A stretch of 64,000 nt of DNA from Bacteriovoracaceae bacterium (GTDB lineage: Bacteria; Bdellovibrionota; Bacteriovoracia; Bacteriovoracales; Bacteriovoracaceae): NCBI GenBank assembly GCA_947377285.1, contig CANCFT010000003.1, positions 62,001 to 126,000 on the forward strand. Reading direction: 5' to 3'. The translations under genes and the position numbers were made by a program. The notes beneath the pieces were generated by a model. That model had not been told where the DNA came from, did no database searches, and saw nothing but the letters and a program-made list of their open reading frames with translations. Of the stretch, positions 1 through 7,128 are shown in pieces (position 1 is the stretch's first letter; the number at the start of each line of letters is the position of its first letter).

Positions 1-1
1 A

Positions 2-1399
2 GTACTGTCACCTCTTCCGGACTCAAAAGTTGAGACAAGTACAGGGATCAAAATTACAACTAATCAAAAATCAAAATACGTCCTCAGTCTTGCAAAAAGT
101 ATTGATTTTGTAAGTCCTGTTTTTACCAGCAGCTTTGAAGGGACAGAGACGGTTTGGAATGCAACAACTGACGAAGGTGATTATTATTTAAAAGTAGAAA
201 ACGACAAAACTAATCGCATAATTCCAATCTCATTGCTTACAAAGTTTAAACTAGACAGTTTTAGGCCTACTGATGGTGAATTACTAACTTTGAGTTATGG
301 TGAAAAAGTTGTCTTACATTGGAATTCTTTAGCAAGCACAACTTATAAAGTTGATGTTAAATATGGGGACGGCTTAGAAAAAACGATTACTAGTGACACT
401 AATAGTATTTCAATTGATTTTATAAAAGGTGCAAAGTTTGATTGGACTGTAGCCTCTAAAACTCCCGTTGGAACTTATACCAATCCCTCAAAAAACAATA
501 AAGTCGAAATTAAGTATAAAGATAAAATTATTTTTAGCCAAACGACAGAAAAGCCAAAATTTAAACTTCATGAAAATAGTATACTTTCTTGGTCAACTCT
601 CGGTACTGAGAAATTTTTAATTAAAATTTCTAATTTAAAATCTAATTCTGATTTTCCCCCTAAAGAAACGACAACTCCACATTTAAATATTCCAACTTCT
701 GAAGTTGGTACATATAAGGTTGAAGTCGAATCTATTGATTATCCAAGAATCGATAAGGCCACGTTTCAGTTTGATGTTGCTACTTCAATTTTAACTTGGG
801 ATCCCAAGTTACCAAAAAGTTTTAACTCCACTGAAGAAGATACAGAAATTCCTTTAAAATTTTCTAGTCCGCTAGATATTAGAAAAAATTCAAAGTTTCA
901 TGTTCGTTACTTTGGGAAACCAGGTGAACCAATAGAAAGTAATTTTAAATTAAGTGAAACTAGCAATTTCAAAACCGAAGGGTTTGGTCAATATTGTATA
1001 AAAGCGCAACTTGAAGACCCAATGGATTATTATACAGATTCTGGAGAATACTGTTTTAACTTAATTAAGTTAGCTGTTTTTAATATTATACCAAAAGCTA
1101 AAGATACAATTCTTACAACTTCTCGCAAGGATGGAGCACCTGCCTTTAAATTGGTAATTCCAAAAATTTCCAAAGCAGCTAAATATCATTTTGAAATATT
1201 TAGTGATCCTTTAGGTCAGAAGCTTGTCTACTCAGTGGATTCAGAAATTCCTGAAATATATTGGGTAACAAATCGTTCTGGAATTTATTATTTTCGATAT
1301 AAGTGTTATGATATTAAAAATAGAGAGAGCCCAAATTCTCCAGTTTCTAAACTTATTTTTCCAATTTCACCACTTTCGGATTGGAAACCAGAGGATTAA
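2..1399 (+). CDS. C-terminal part of a secreted/periplasmic repeat protein (5' end outside window)
   Basis: The reading frame is open from the left edge of the window (first full codon at base 2), so the track start (a TTG at 233) is only an internal codon and the gene is truncated by the window, not broken. The 465 visible residues contain several beta-rich repeats, each with a W-centred strand followed by a Tyr/Lys-rich strand (LHWNSLASTTYKV, LSWSTLGTEKFLI, LTWDPKLPKSF). This layout recalls the Ig/fibronectin-like repeats found behind FecR-type domains in exported proteins; no FecR domain itself is visible, so that relation is inference. The stop overlaps the next ATG (TAATG), pointing to translational coupling with the LysM-like barrel protein downstream. 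Function unknown. Confidence 0.8.
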   Translation, partial: VLSPLPDSKVETSTGIKITTNQKSKYVLSLAKSIDFVSPVFTSSFEGTETVWNATTDEGDYYLKVENDKTNRIIPISLLTKFKLDSFRPTDGELLTLSYGEKVVLHWNSLASTTYKVDVKYGDGLEKTITSDTNSISIDFIKGAKFDWTVASKTPVGTYTNPSKNNKVEIKYKDKIIFSQTTEKPKFKLHENSILSWSTLGTEKFLIKISNLKSNSDFPPKETTTPHLNIPTSEVGTYKVEVESIDYPRIDKATFQFDVATSILTWDPKLPKSFNSTEEDTEIPLKFSSPLDIRKNSKFHVRYFGKPGEPIESNFKLSETSNFKTEGFGQYCIKAQLEDPMDYYTDSGEYCFNLIKLAVFNIIPKAKDTILTTSRKDGAPAFKLVIPKISKAAKYHFEIFSDPLGQKLVYSVDSEIPEIYWVTNRSGIYYFRYKCYDIKNRESPNSPVSKLIFPISPLSDWKPED

Positions 1400-2427
1400 T
1401 GCTTAAAAATGTTTTTATAACATTTTTTTTCTTACTAATATCATTTAATGCTTTTGCGTTAAATTATTATAATTTTCTCTACACCGTAGAGCAACCAGAG
1501 TCTTTTGGGGAAGTCTTACAACGTTTTGTTAAAGACAATTCAATTATCAATGCCAAAACACCGTTAGTAAAAAAGACGATGAAAAACAATCCTAAGATTA
1601 AGCAATGGGCATTTATGCCAGTTGGAACGGTTGTTGATTTATATATTTCTGACGATTTTATGGATTTAGAAAAATATAAGCCTTATTGGGCTAATTTATT
1701 AAAAAAAATCCAAGAAAAAAATAATGAGAAAAAACAATTTACTTACCCCAGGGGACTTAAGGGTTCTGTTTTTTATCTTAGTTCAATGGGAAGCTTTTCA
1801 CAAAAAGCAGCAGACGTAGCTGAAATCACTTTTAAGCAAAATTCACCTTTTTCACTTGGAACTGCTTTAACATTTTATCCTAAAGATTCACTTTATTCTG
1901 CCTCGTTTTCTGCTTATGCTTCTTACCTAGTTGCCTCGACAAATTCATTAACCTCAGAAAAGACATCTATACCTCCAGAAATTGGTGGCAATCTCTATGG
2001 GGAATATCGGTGGCAAAAATATAATTTAACTCTGTATTCTGGTCTAGATTATGAAAATTTTTCACTTTTTAATCTTAGAGCGCTCGAAAATGATCGCAAG
2101 GTATATGTTGATGGAGTTGGTGCAACTTATTTAACTTTGGGTGTTGCTAAATCATTTGTTCTTTTTAACAAGCAATTTTTTTCCAAGTTTTCTATTTCTA
2201 GAAGTATAATTTCTAGTTATAGCACTGTTGCTCCTGTCCCTGTTGATGGAAGCACGGGCTATGTTGATTCTGGGAAATATTCTGGAAATAAATTTTTATT
2301 TTTTATCAATTATAAAATGAGTGATAAGTTTTACCTATATTCTTTGCTCAAGTATCACTCAATGGTCGGGCCTTCTGATTTGACTATTTTTAGGGTTGGT
2401 CTTGGCTTTGGTTATATTTTATTTTAG
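1399..2427 (+). CDS. Exported LysM-like / outer-membrane beta-barrel protein
   Basis: 342 aa. I take the ATG at 1399 rather than the track start at 1381: it is preceded by GAGGA, overlaps the previous stop and begins directly with a signal peptide (hydrophobic FFFLLISFNAFA). Residues about 25-85 look like a divergent LysM module (YTVEQPESFGEVLQRF ... PVGTVVDLYI). The rest is an alternating-residue, aromatic-rich region resembling beta-barrel strands, and the protein ends in Phe (VGLGFGYILF), typical of outer-membrane barrels. It probably sits in the outer membrane, perhaps touching peptidoglycan. Specific function is not known; both domain calls are by pattern only. Confidence 0.7.
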   Translation: MLKNVFITFFFLLISFNAFALNYYNFLYTVEQPESFGEVLQRFVKDNSIINAKTPLVKKTMKNNPKIKQWAFMPVGTVVDLYISDDFMDLEKYKPYWANLLKKIQEKNNEKKQFTYPRGLKGSVFYLSSMGSFSQKAADVAEITFKQNSPFSLGTALTFYPKDSLYSASFSAYASYLVASTNSLTSEKTSIPPEIGGNLYGEYRWQKYNLTLYSGLDYENFSLFNLRALENDRKVYVDGVGATYLTLGVAKSFVLFNKQFFSKFSISRSIISSYSTVAPVPVDGSTGYVDSGKYSGNKFLFFINYKMSDKFYLYSLLKYHSMVGPSDLTIFRVGLGFGYILF

Positions 2428-2435
2428 GCTTATTT

Positions 2436-2687
2436 ATGAAATCTTTGATTTTCTTTTTTTTAATTGCAACTACTCTAGCAGCAGAACCTCAAAACTTAGC
2501 AAGCTCTAGAAAGTTTGTCGATAAAGATGGTGATACAATAATCATTTTAGATGCGAAGTTGCGAGTTACTCAAGAGGTTAATGCAACTAATATCTATGAT
2601 AATCAAGATAAAAGTAATAAATCTAAAACAACAACGGAAGCAGTGAAAGCAATTGTCCCAGAGGATAAAAAGGAAACCAAAAAATGA
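2436..2687 (+). CDS. Small exported protein of unknown function
   Basis: 83 aa. The N-terminus is a clear signal peptide (MKSLIFFFLIATTLAAE), followed by a short predicted beta segment (KFVDKDGDTIIILDAKLRV) and a low-complexity Lys/Thr/Glu tail. It starts 8 bases after the barrel gene and its stop overlaps the ATG of the receiver-domain gene (ATGA), so it belongs to the same operon. I recognise no family. The charged tail suggests a disordered C-terminus in the periplasm. Confidence 0.6.
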   Translation: MKSLIFFFLIATTLAAEPQNLASSRKFVDKDGDTIIILDAKLRVTQEVNATNIYDNQDKSNKSKTTTEAVKAIVPEDKKETKK

Positions 2688-3130
2688 GTGATAATACCAA
2701 AATTATACAAATTAAAAGAAATGAAACTCTTTTGAGTAGTATTACTTTTTTACTTCTTGAAGATATGGATAATTTAAGAGAAAGAATGGTAAAAGACTTA
2801 AGAAGCATTGGAATAAACGGAAAAATTTTTGAAGCTCCAGATGTAAAAACTGCTTTAACTATTTGTAGCAAAGAAAAAATTGAGTTTGTAATTAGTGACT
2901 GGAATTTACCTGATGGTACAGGTCATGATTTTTTAAAAAAAATTCGATCTGTTGAAAGATATAAAAAAACACCTTTTGTTATGTGTACTACCAACAGTGA
3001 AATTAACTTTTTCCTTGAAGCTATTGCAAGTGGTGCAAATGATTACATAGTAAAGCCATGGGAAGTTGATGAGCTTAAGAAAAAAGTTTTTTTAACTTGG
3101 GAAACTTATATGAGTAAAAATAAGGTTTAA
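2684..3130 (+). CDS. CheY-like stand-alone response regulator receiver protein
   Basis: 148 aa, a single receiver domain from about residue 18. The acidic pair is in LLLEDMDN, the phosphoacceptor Asp is in VISDWNLPDGTG, the conserved Thr/Ser position is in MCTTNS and the conserved Lys is in YIVKPW. No output domain follows, so it should act by phosphorylation-dependent protein binding. The ATG overlaps the upstream stop by four bases, placing it last in an operon of exported proteins. No histidine kinase is adjacent. The 17-residue N-terminal extension is unremarkable. Confidence 0.9.
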   Translation: MSDNTKIIQIKRNETLLSSITFLLLEDMDNLRERMVKDLRSIGINGKIFEAPDVKTALTICSKEKIEFVISDWNLPDGTGHDFLKKIRSVERYKKTPFVMCTTNSEINFFLEAIASGANDYIVKPWEVDELKKKVFLTWETYMSKNKV

Positions 3131-3134
3131 CATA

Positions 3135-4151
3135 TTAGAAAGAAAATCCTTTTTGTTCAGCTGTTTCCTTAATTTCATCTGCACTCAATACCCTTACAGG
3201 TTCATATTTGTCAGCATCATTTGCCACTTCTTTTCTTTCTTCTAAGACTTTTTCAACAGAGAGTTGTTCGTCTGAAGCTTGAGAAGATGAATTTTGTTCA
3301 TTTTCTTGAATTTTTTCTAACTGCTCTCTTGTTACAAAGTTCAACATCGCCCCAGCGATTGGTCCCGTTACAAAACTTATTCTATAACCATCTTTTCCAT
3401 TATTTAGAACAACCCCCGAAACTTCTTCGCCATTAACTTCACTTCTAAAAGCTCCACCATCCATAAGTTCAGCTGAACTTATTTCAATGTTTTGTGTTTC
3501 ACCATTTGGGTTTCTTAACTCTACTTCTAATCCACTTATATTTTTTGTACTTAAAGATACTTGCCCAGAAACATTATTACCTTCAAGAATTTTATTTGAT
3601 TTGGCTTGATTCAAGGCTCTCTCGAGGACCAATTCTACGTCTCCTCCAACTATCAAAGATGTTTTAGAGCTAGCAGTTTGTATTTTTTTTGCTTCTAAAA
3701 TTTCGTAACCATTTCCTAACTTTTTATACAATGCAATTGTGCCAAAGTCTGAAAGTAATGAAACTTGATAGACTTGTTCGTTATCTTTATTAACTCTAAC
3801 TAGCCCATTGCCTATTAATTCCATTGGAACTTTTATCGATTTTTTAGAGTCTTCTGCATTTGATAGTTTATCAAAGGCAACTATCTTATCATTTCCAACA
3901 ATTCGTGTAATTTCCCATGTGGTATTTATTTTTTTGATATTATCTGAATTCATAGGAAGATACAGTTGGGCTACGCCGACTCCCATTTCTGAAGCGACAC
4001 TTCTCTCAACGGGTATAATCGATTTCGCTATTGCCTCTGGTACTTGTAATTTTAAATTGCGATTGTGAATATCTTTAATCGTTCCAGCTACTACAATTGA
4101 GCTAATACTCAATAGACAGATTATCGCTTTTTTCGATGTTAATACTTTCAT
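3135..4151 (-). CDS. Exported protein of unknown function
   Basis: 338 aa. The track start is a TTG at 4157; I prefer the ATG at 4151, which has AAGGA seven bases upstream and gives MKVLTSKKAIICLLSISSIVVAG, a good signal peptide. The mature part is Asn/Glu/Lys-rich with predicted beta content and a charged C-terminal segment (EQLSVEKVLEERKEV), possibly helical. No family was recognised. It is convergent with the receiver gene, with only four bases between the stops. Confidence 0.65.
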   Translation of the reverse strand: MKVLTSKKAIICLLSISSIVVAGTIKDIHNRNLKLQVPEAIAKSIIPVERSVASEMGVGVAQLYLPMNSDNIKKINTTWEITRIVGNDKIVAFDKLSNAEDSKKSIKVPMELIGNGLVRVNKDNEQVYQVSLLSDFGTIALYKKLGNGYEILEAKKIQTASSKTSLIVGGDVELVLERALNQAKSNKILEGNNVSGQVSLSTKNISGLEVELRNPNGETQNIEISSAELMDGGAFRSEVNGEEVSGVVLNNGKDGYRISFVTGPIAGAMLNFVTREQLEKIQENEQNSSSQASDEQLSVEKVLEERKEVANDADKYEPVRVLSADEIKETAEQKGFSF

Positions 4152-4302
4152 ACCCAATTCCTTTTTAAAGTTACTTGGGTTTTATAAAGCAAGGGTCGTG
4201 CCACGCCGCAGCGTCTCTAGGTTTGAGGAGTTCAATGGCTAAGTTATTAAAATCTATGATTTTAGATGAAGCTTAAAGTTAGGCAATGCTTGGGATTTAG
4301 TC

Positions 4303-4336
4303 ACCCTGTCTATATTTTTTACATATAAGTCAGGGT
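4303..4336. repeat. Short imperfect inverted repeat in intergenic region
   Basis: Arms ACCCTGtCT and AGtCAGGGT face each other around an A+T-rich centre (tatattttttacatat). It lies in the 192-base gap between the RHH-like gene and the exported 338-aa gene, both on the minus strand. It could be a weak terminator for the upstream RHH-like gene or a protein-binding site; no convincing T-tract follows on either strand. The same gap has an unusually GC-rich patch near 4195-4222. Confidence 0.3.
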
Positions 4337-4349
4337 CTTTGATTAAATA

Positions 4350-4541
4350 TTATTCGGTTTTTTTAGGTTTAACGTCCCAGTCTGAATGGGCCGAACGGTA
4401 GCGTTTTAGGGCAGTTACAACTAAATCCGCAACAGTTAAGCCGGAAGCTTTAGTCATTCTTTCAAAAGAATCTACCACTTCTTTTTCAATCATTACTTTT
4501 AGTTCTTTAAGTTCGCCTTGGTTTTGGACCTGAGTTTTCAT
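4350..4541 (-). CDS. Small ribbon-helix-helix-like protein
   Basis: 63 aa, ATG preceded by GGAGA at proper spacing. The sequence KELKVMIEKEVVDSFERMTKASGLTVADLV has the strand-helix-helix pattern of short Arc/CopG-type (RHH) DNA-binding proteins: a short strand with alternating residues, a helix, then a turn at SGLT and a second helix. It may be an autoregulator or antitoxin-like protein, but no toxin-like gene sits beside it. Its neighbours are the DUF4388 gene upstream and an exported unknown downstream, on the same strand. The RHH assignment is by pattern only. Confidence 0.65.
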   Translation of the reverse strand: MKTQVQNQGELKELKVMIEKEVVDSFERMTKASGLTVADLVVTALKRYRSAHSDWDVKPKKTE

Positions 4542-4594
4542 AATTTCTCCGTACTATATCTAAAAATGAATCTCTTAACTGTAGTTATTAATTT

Positions 4595-5134
4595 CTAATT
4601 TTGAAACACCTTTATTGCTCTTTTTTTACGTAAACTAACAAGTGCATTTGTAACTTCGAATTCCATGAGTTGGCTGTATTTGTAAACATCAGAAACTTTA
4701 CACCACTCTGCAAGGACTGAGAGAATGTCAAATTCATCAGTAGTAATATATTCATTATTAACAATAACTTCTGGATCAATAACTAGTCTTAATTCCATAC
4801 TAGGTTTTAATTTTTTTGATCTTATTGAGTTTTGATAAACAGCCTGAACATCTAGTTTAATTTCATCAAAACTCATTTTTATTGAGAAGTGTTCATGAGC
4901 AATTACTTCTGGCTCCACAACAAATTTAAATTGAATAAAACTATCAACATCTTCAAAAATCATTTTATAAAGTGCTTTTTTGCCAATTGAATTTCCGCAA
5001 TTGGCTCCAATGATAAAACCTTCGTGTTGATAAACAACACCGTGAAATTGACCATTAGAAGCCAATAGCAGGTTTATTTTTCCAGTAAAGCCAAATGCTG
5101 CTTGGTCTTTTAAAACATCCATTAAATTATTCAT
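4595..5134 (-). CDS. DUF4388 (PATAN) domain protein
   Basis: 179 aa. The N-terminal half, GFTGKINLLLASNGQFHGVVYQHEGFIIGA, matches the typical start of DUF4388/PATAN domains (strand, 'fSG-l', 'G.iyf..G.iv.A'), which are found in signalling proteins of delta-proteobacteria and cyanobacteria. The C-terminal 70 residues (TTDEFDILSVLAEWCKVSDVYKYSQLMEFEVTNALVSLRKKRAI) look like a winged-helix segment, also usual in these proteins. The gene follows mrp by 18 bases on the same strand. Molecular partner unknown. Confidence 0.75.
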   Translation of the reverse strand: MNNLMDVLKDQAAFGFTGKINLLLASNGQFHGVVYQHEGFIIGANCGNSIGKKALYKMIFEDVDSFIQFKFVVEPEVIAHEHFSIKMSFDEIKLDVQAVYQNSIRSKKLKPSMELRLVIDPEVIVNNEYITTDEFDILSVLAEWCKVSDVYKYSQLMEFEVTNALVSLRKKRAIKVFQN

Positions 5135-5152
5135 TACGTTTGTATAAATCCT

Positions 5153-6349
5153 TTAAGAAAAGAGTCTTTTAAAAAAACCTTTTGATTCTTTATTGCTATC
5201 TTCTTCATTAAAACATTGATTGACGTTTTTTGCCAAATTCATATATGCATTCCAAACTGGCCGTCCCTCATATTTTTTTTCATTCATATATGGATATCCA
5301 TTATCAGATCCTTCTCGAAGAGCGATTTCTAATGGAATTTCTGCTAGTAAATTTACATTTAGTTCTTCTGCCGCCTTTTTTACTCCACCCTCACCAAAAA
5401 TATAATATTTTTTTGTAGGTGCATCATCTGGAACAAAGTAACTCATGTTTTCCACCATACCAAGTACGGGAATTTTTACTTGAGTAAACATGTTCAATCC
5501 TTTTCTAGTATCAAGTACTGCAATATCTTGCGGTGTCGAAACAACAATTGCACCGTCAATATCGGTTGCTTGAACCATTGATAATTGCATGTCCCCGGTT
5601 CCTGGAGGTAAATCGATGATTAAATAATCTAAATTTTCCCATGCAACATCAAAAAGAAACTGATTAAGAACTCCGCCCAACATTGGGCCTCTCCAAATAA
5701 CTGGGTCTTTTTCATTTATAAAAAGTCCAAAACTAATAAAAGGAATTCCATAAGCATCTATTGGTAATATTTTTTTTTCTGGAGTTGCTCCTGGCTTTGC
5801 CTCTCTTTTATTTAAAAGCATAGGCATTGAGGGACCATAAATATCTGCATCTAGTAACCCTACTTTTTTGCCAAGATTTTTTAAAGCAAATGCTAAATTT
5901 ACAGCTACTGTAGATTTTCCAACGCCACCTTTATTAGAAGAAACTGCAATAACTTTTTTTGCACCCGCAACTCGTTTTTTAGTTGCTCCAGTTGGACCGT
6001 GGCCTGTTTTAATTTGAGCAGGGCCAGCTTTGTCATTCGCTGGTAATTTTTTATCATCGATATTTGTAAATTTTTTGCCGGCAAAAACATCCGACGAGTT
6101 ATCTGAAACTGTTAATACTGTAATTTTTTCCGGACTATAATAATCGGATACTGCTACTCCAATTGAATTTTCGATTGTACGTTTTTGCTCAGGTGTAATT
6201 CCATTGCGATTATACTTAAATAATAGTTCATTTTGGTCAGCTACTATTTCGACTATGCGACCTTCTTCTTTTAGAGTTTTCCCATTGTTTGGGTTGATTA
6301 TTAAGCCTAATAAACTTTTTACTTTATCTGCATTTGCAATTTCACTCAT
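5153..6349 (-). CDS. mrp: Mrp/ApbC/NBP35-family P-loop ATPase (Fe-S cluster carrier-like)
   Basis: 398 aa. I use the second ATG (6349): GGAGAG lies just before it, inside the longer track ORF. Residues 1-85 form a MIP18/DUF59-like N-terminal domain; from about 135 the ATPase carries the deviant Walker A SSNKGGVGKST, a LLDADIYGPSMP switch and DLPPGTGDMQLS. These identify the Mrp family, which assembles or carries iron-sulfur clusters. The usual CPxC pair after ENMSYF is absent: the sequence reads ENMSYFVPDDAPTKKYYIFG. Cluster binding through those cysteines is therefore not possible here. Likely cotranscribed with the DUF4388 gene. Confidence 0.92.
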   Translation of the reverse strand: MSEIANADKVKSLLGLIINPNNGKTLKEEGRIVEIVADQNELLFKYNRNGITPEQKRTIENSIGVAVSDYYSPEKITVLTVSDNSSDVFAGKKFTNIDDKKLPANDKAGPAQIKTGHGPTGATKKRVAGAKKVIAVSSNKGGVGKSTVAVNLAFALKNLGKKVGLLDADIYGPSMPMLLNKREAKPGATPEKKILPIDAYGIPFISFGLFINEKDPVIWRGPMLGGVLNQFLFDVAWENLDYLIIDLPPGTGDMQLSMVQATDIDGAIVVSTPQDIAVLDTRKGLNMFTQVKIPVLGMVENMSYFVPDDAPTKKYYIFGEGGVKKAAEELNVNLLAEIPLEIALREGSDNGYPYMNEKKYEGRPVWNAYMNLAKNVNQCFNEEDSNKESKGFFKRLFS

Positions 6350-6481
6350 TTTTCTCTCCATTTAAATCCTACCAAAAGGCTCTATTGTTATATCTGATTA
6401 AGAACCATTTTTAAAGAAGATCCATTGATTAAACATTAACAGTAACAAAAATCTTAATTCTTAATAATTTATATAGAATCA

Positions 6482-6521
6482 AATGAGCATTTAAACTAAA
6501 ATAAAATGACGCTTGCTCATT
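6482..6521. promoter_or_regulatory. Inverted repeat in the leader of the HAMP-like gene
   Basis: AATGAGCA (6482-6489) and TGCTCATT (6514-6521) are perfect 8-base inverted arms separated by 24 A+T-rich bases, ending immediately before the AAGGGG ribosome binding site at 6523. A hairpin here would sit against the ribosome binding site; alternatively it is a split operator. A TATATAG-like -10 element lies just upstream (about 6470). Function is inference. Confidence 0.3.
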
Positions 6522-6534
6522 AAAGGGGAAATTG

Positions 6535-7098
6535 GTGTCATACAGTCGAAAAATTTATCTAATCAATCCGAAATTTCAGATTCGATTCAGTTTGTACGTA
6601 TGTTTAATTGTATTTCTAACGAGCATTATTTATCCATTTTCAATATATGAATTAATGAACACTATCATTACTCATTTTTCACTAAAAAATCCTGAAATTG
6701 CCAACCACTACAGTGAAAAGCGCGATACTTTAATTTTATTTTTAGTTATGCTTCACCTCGGTTTTACAAGTTTAACATTTTTCATCTGTGTCTTCTTTTC
6801 ACATAAGATTGCTGGCCCACTTTACAAGATGCAAAAACATTTAAAGTTGATACGTGAAGGAAATAATACTCATAAATTATTTTTTAGAAAGGGTGATTAT
6901 TTTCCAGAATTAGCTGATGATCTAAATGAAACTTTTGAGCAGCTTGAAGATAATTATAAAAATGATCTCGTTTATCTTAGTGAAGTAACTTCTTACATAA
7001 ACAACCTAAGCCTAGTTGTTCCTGATGACAAAAGAGTTGTTTTAAACGAAATATCTTCTCGACTTTCAAGTATGCAAGATCGTTTTACAAAAATCTAG
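6535..7098 (+). CDS. Two-TM membrane protein with HAMP-like linker
   Basis: 187 aa. The GTG at 6535 is six bases after AAGGGG and better placed than the TTG at 6532 used in the track. Two membrane helices (about 19-40 and 65-88) flank a short periplasmic loop. The second helix runs into KIAGPLYKMQKHLKLIREGNNTHKLFFRKGDYFPELADDLN, which has the AGP...Y motif and heptad pattern of HAMP-type linkers. The C-terminal 60 residues are coiled-coil-like with no kinase or methyl-accepting domain. It resembles the trunk of a membrane sensor with no output domain. It precedes the transglycosylase gene by 30 bases. Confidence 0.7.
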   Translation: MSYSRKIYLINPKFQIRFSLYVCLIVFLTSIIYPFSIYELMNTIITHFSLKNPEIANHYSEKRDTLILFLVMLHLGFTSLTFFICVFFSHKIAGPLYKMQKHLKLIREGNNTHKLFFRKGDYFPELADDLNETFEQLEDNYKNDLVYLSEVTSYINNLSLVVPDDKRVVLNEISSRLSSMQDRFTKI

Positions 7099-7128
7099 GG
7101 TTTTAAAGTTCACTCTTGGAGGTTTTCC

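Noticed and set aside
4234-4275. 13-codon ORF after GAGGAG
   Set aside because: Too short to call as a gene from sequence alone; kept only as part of a finding.
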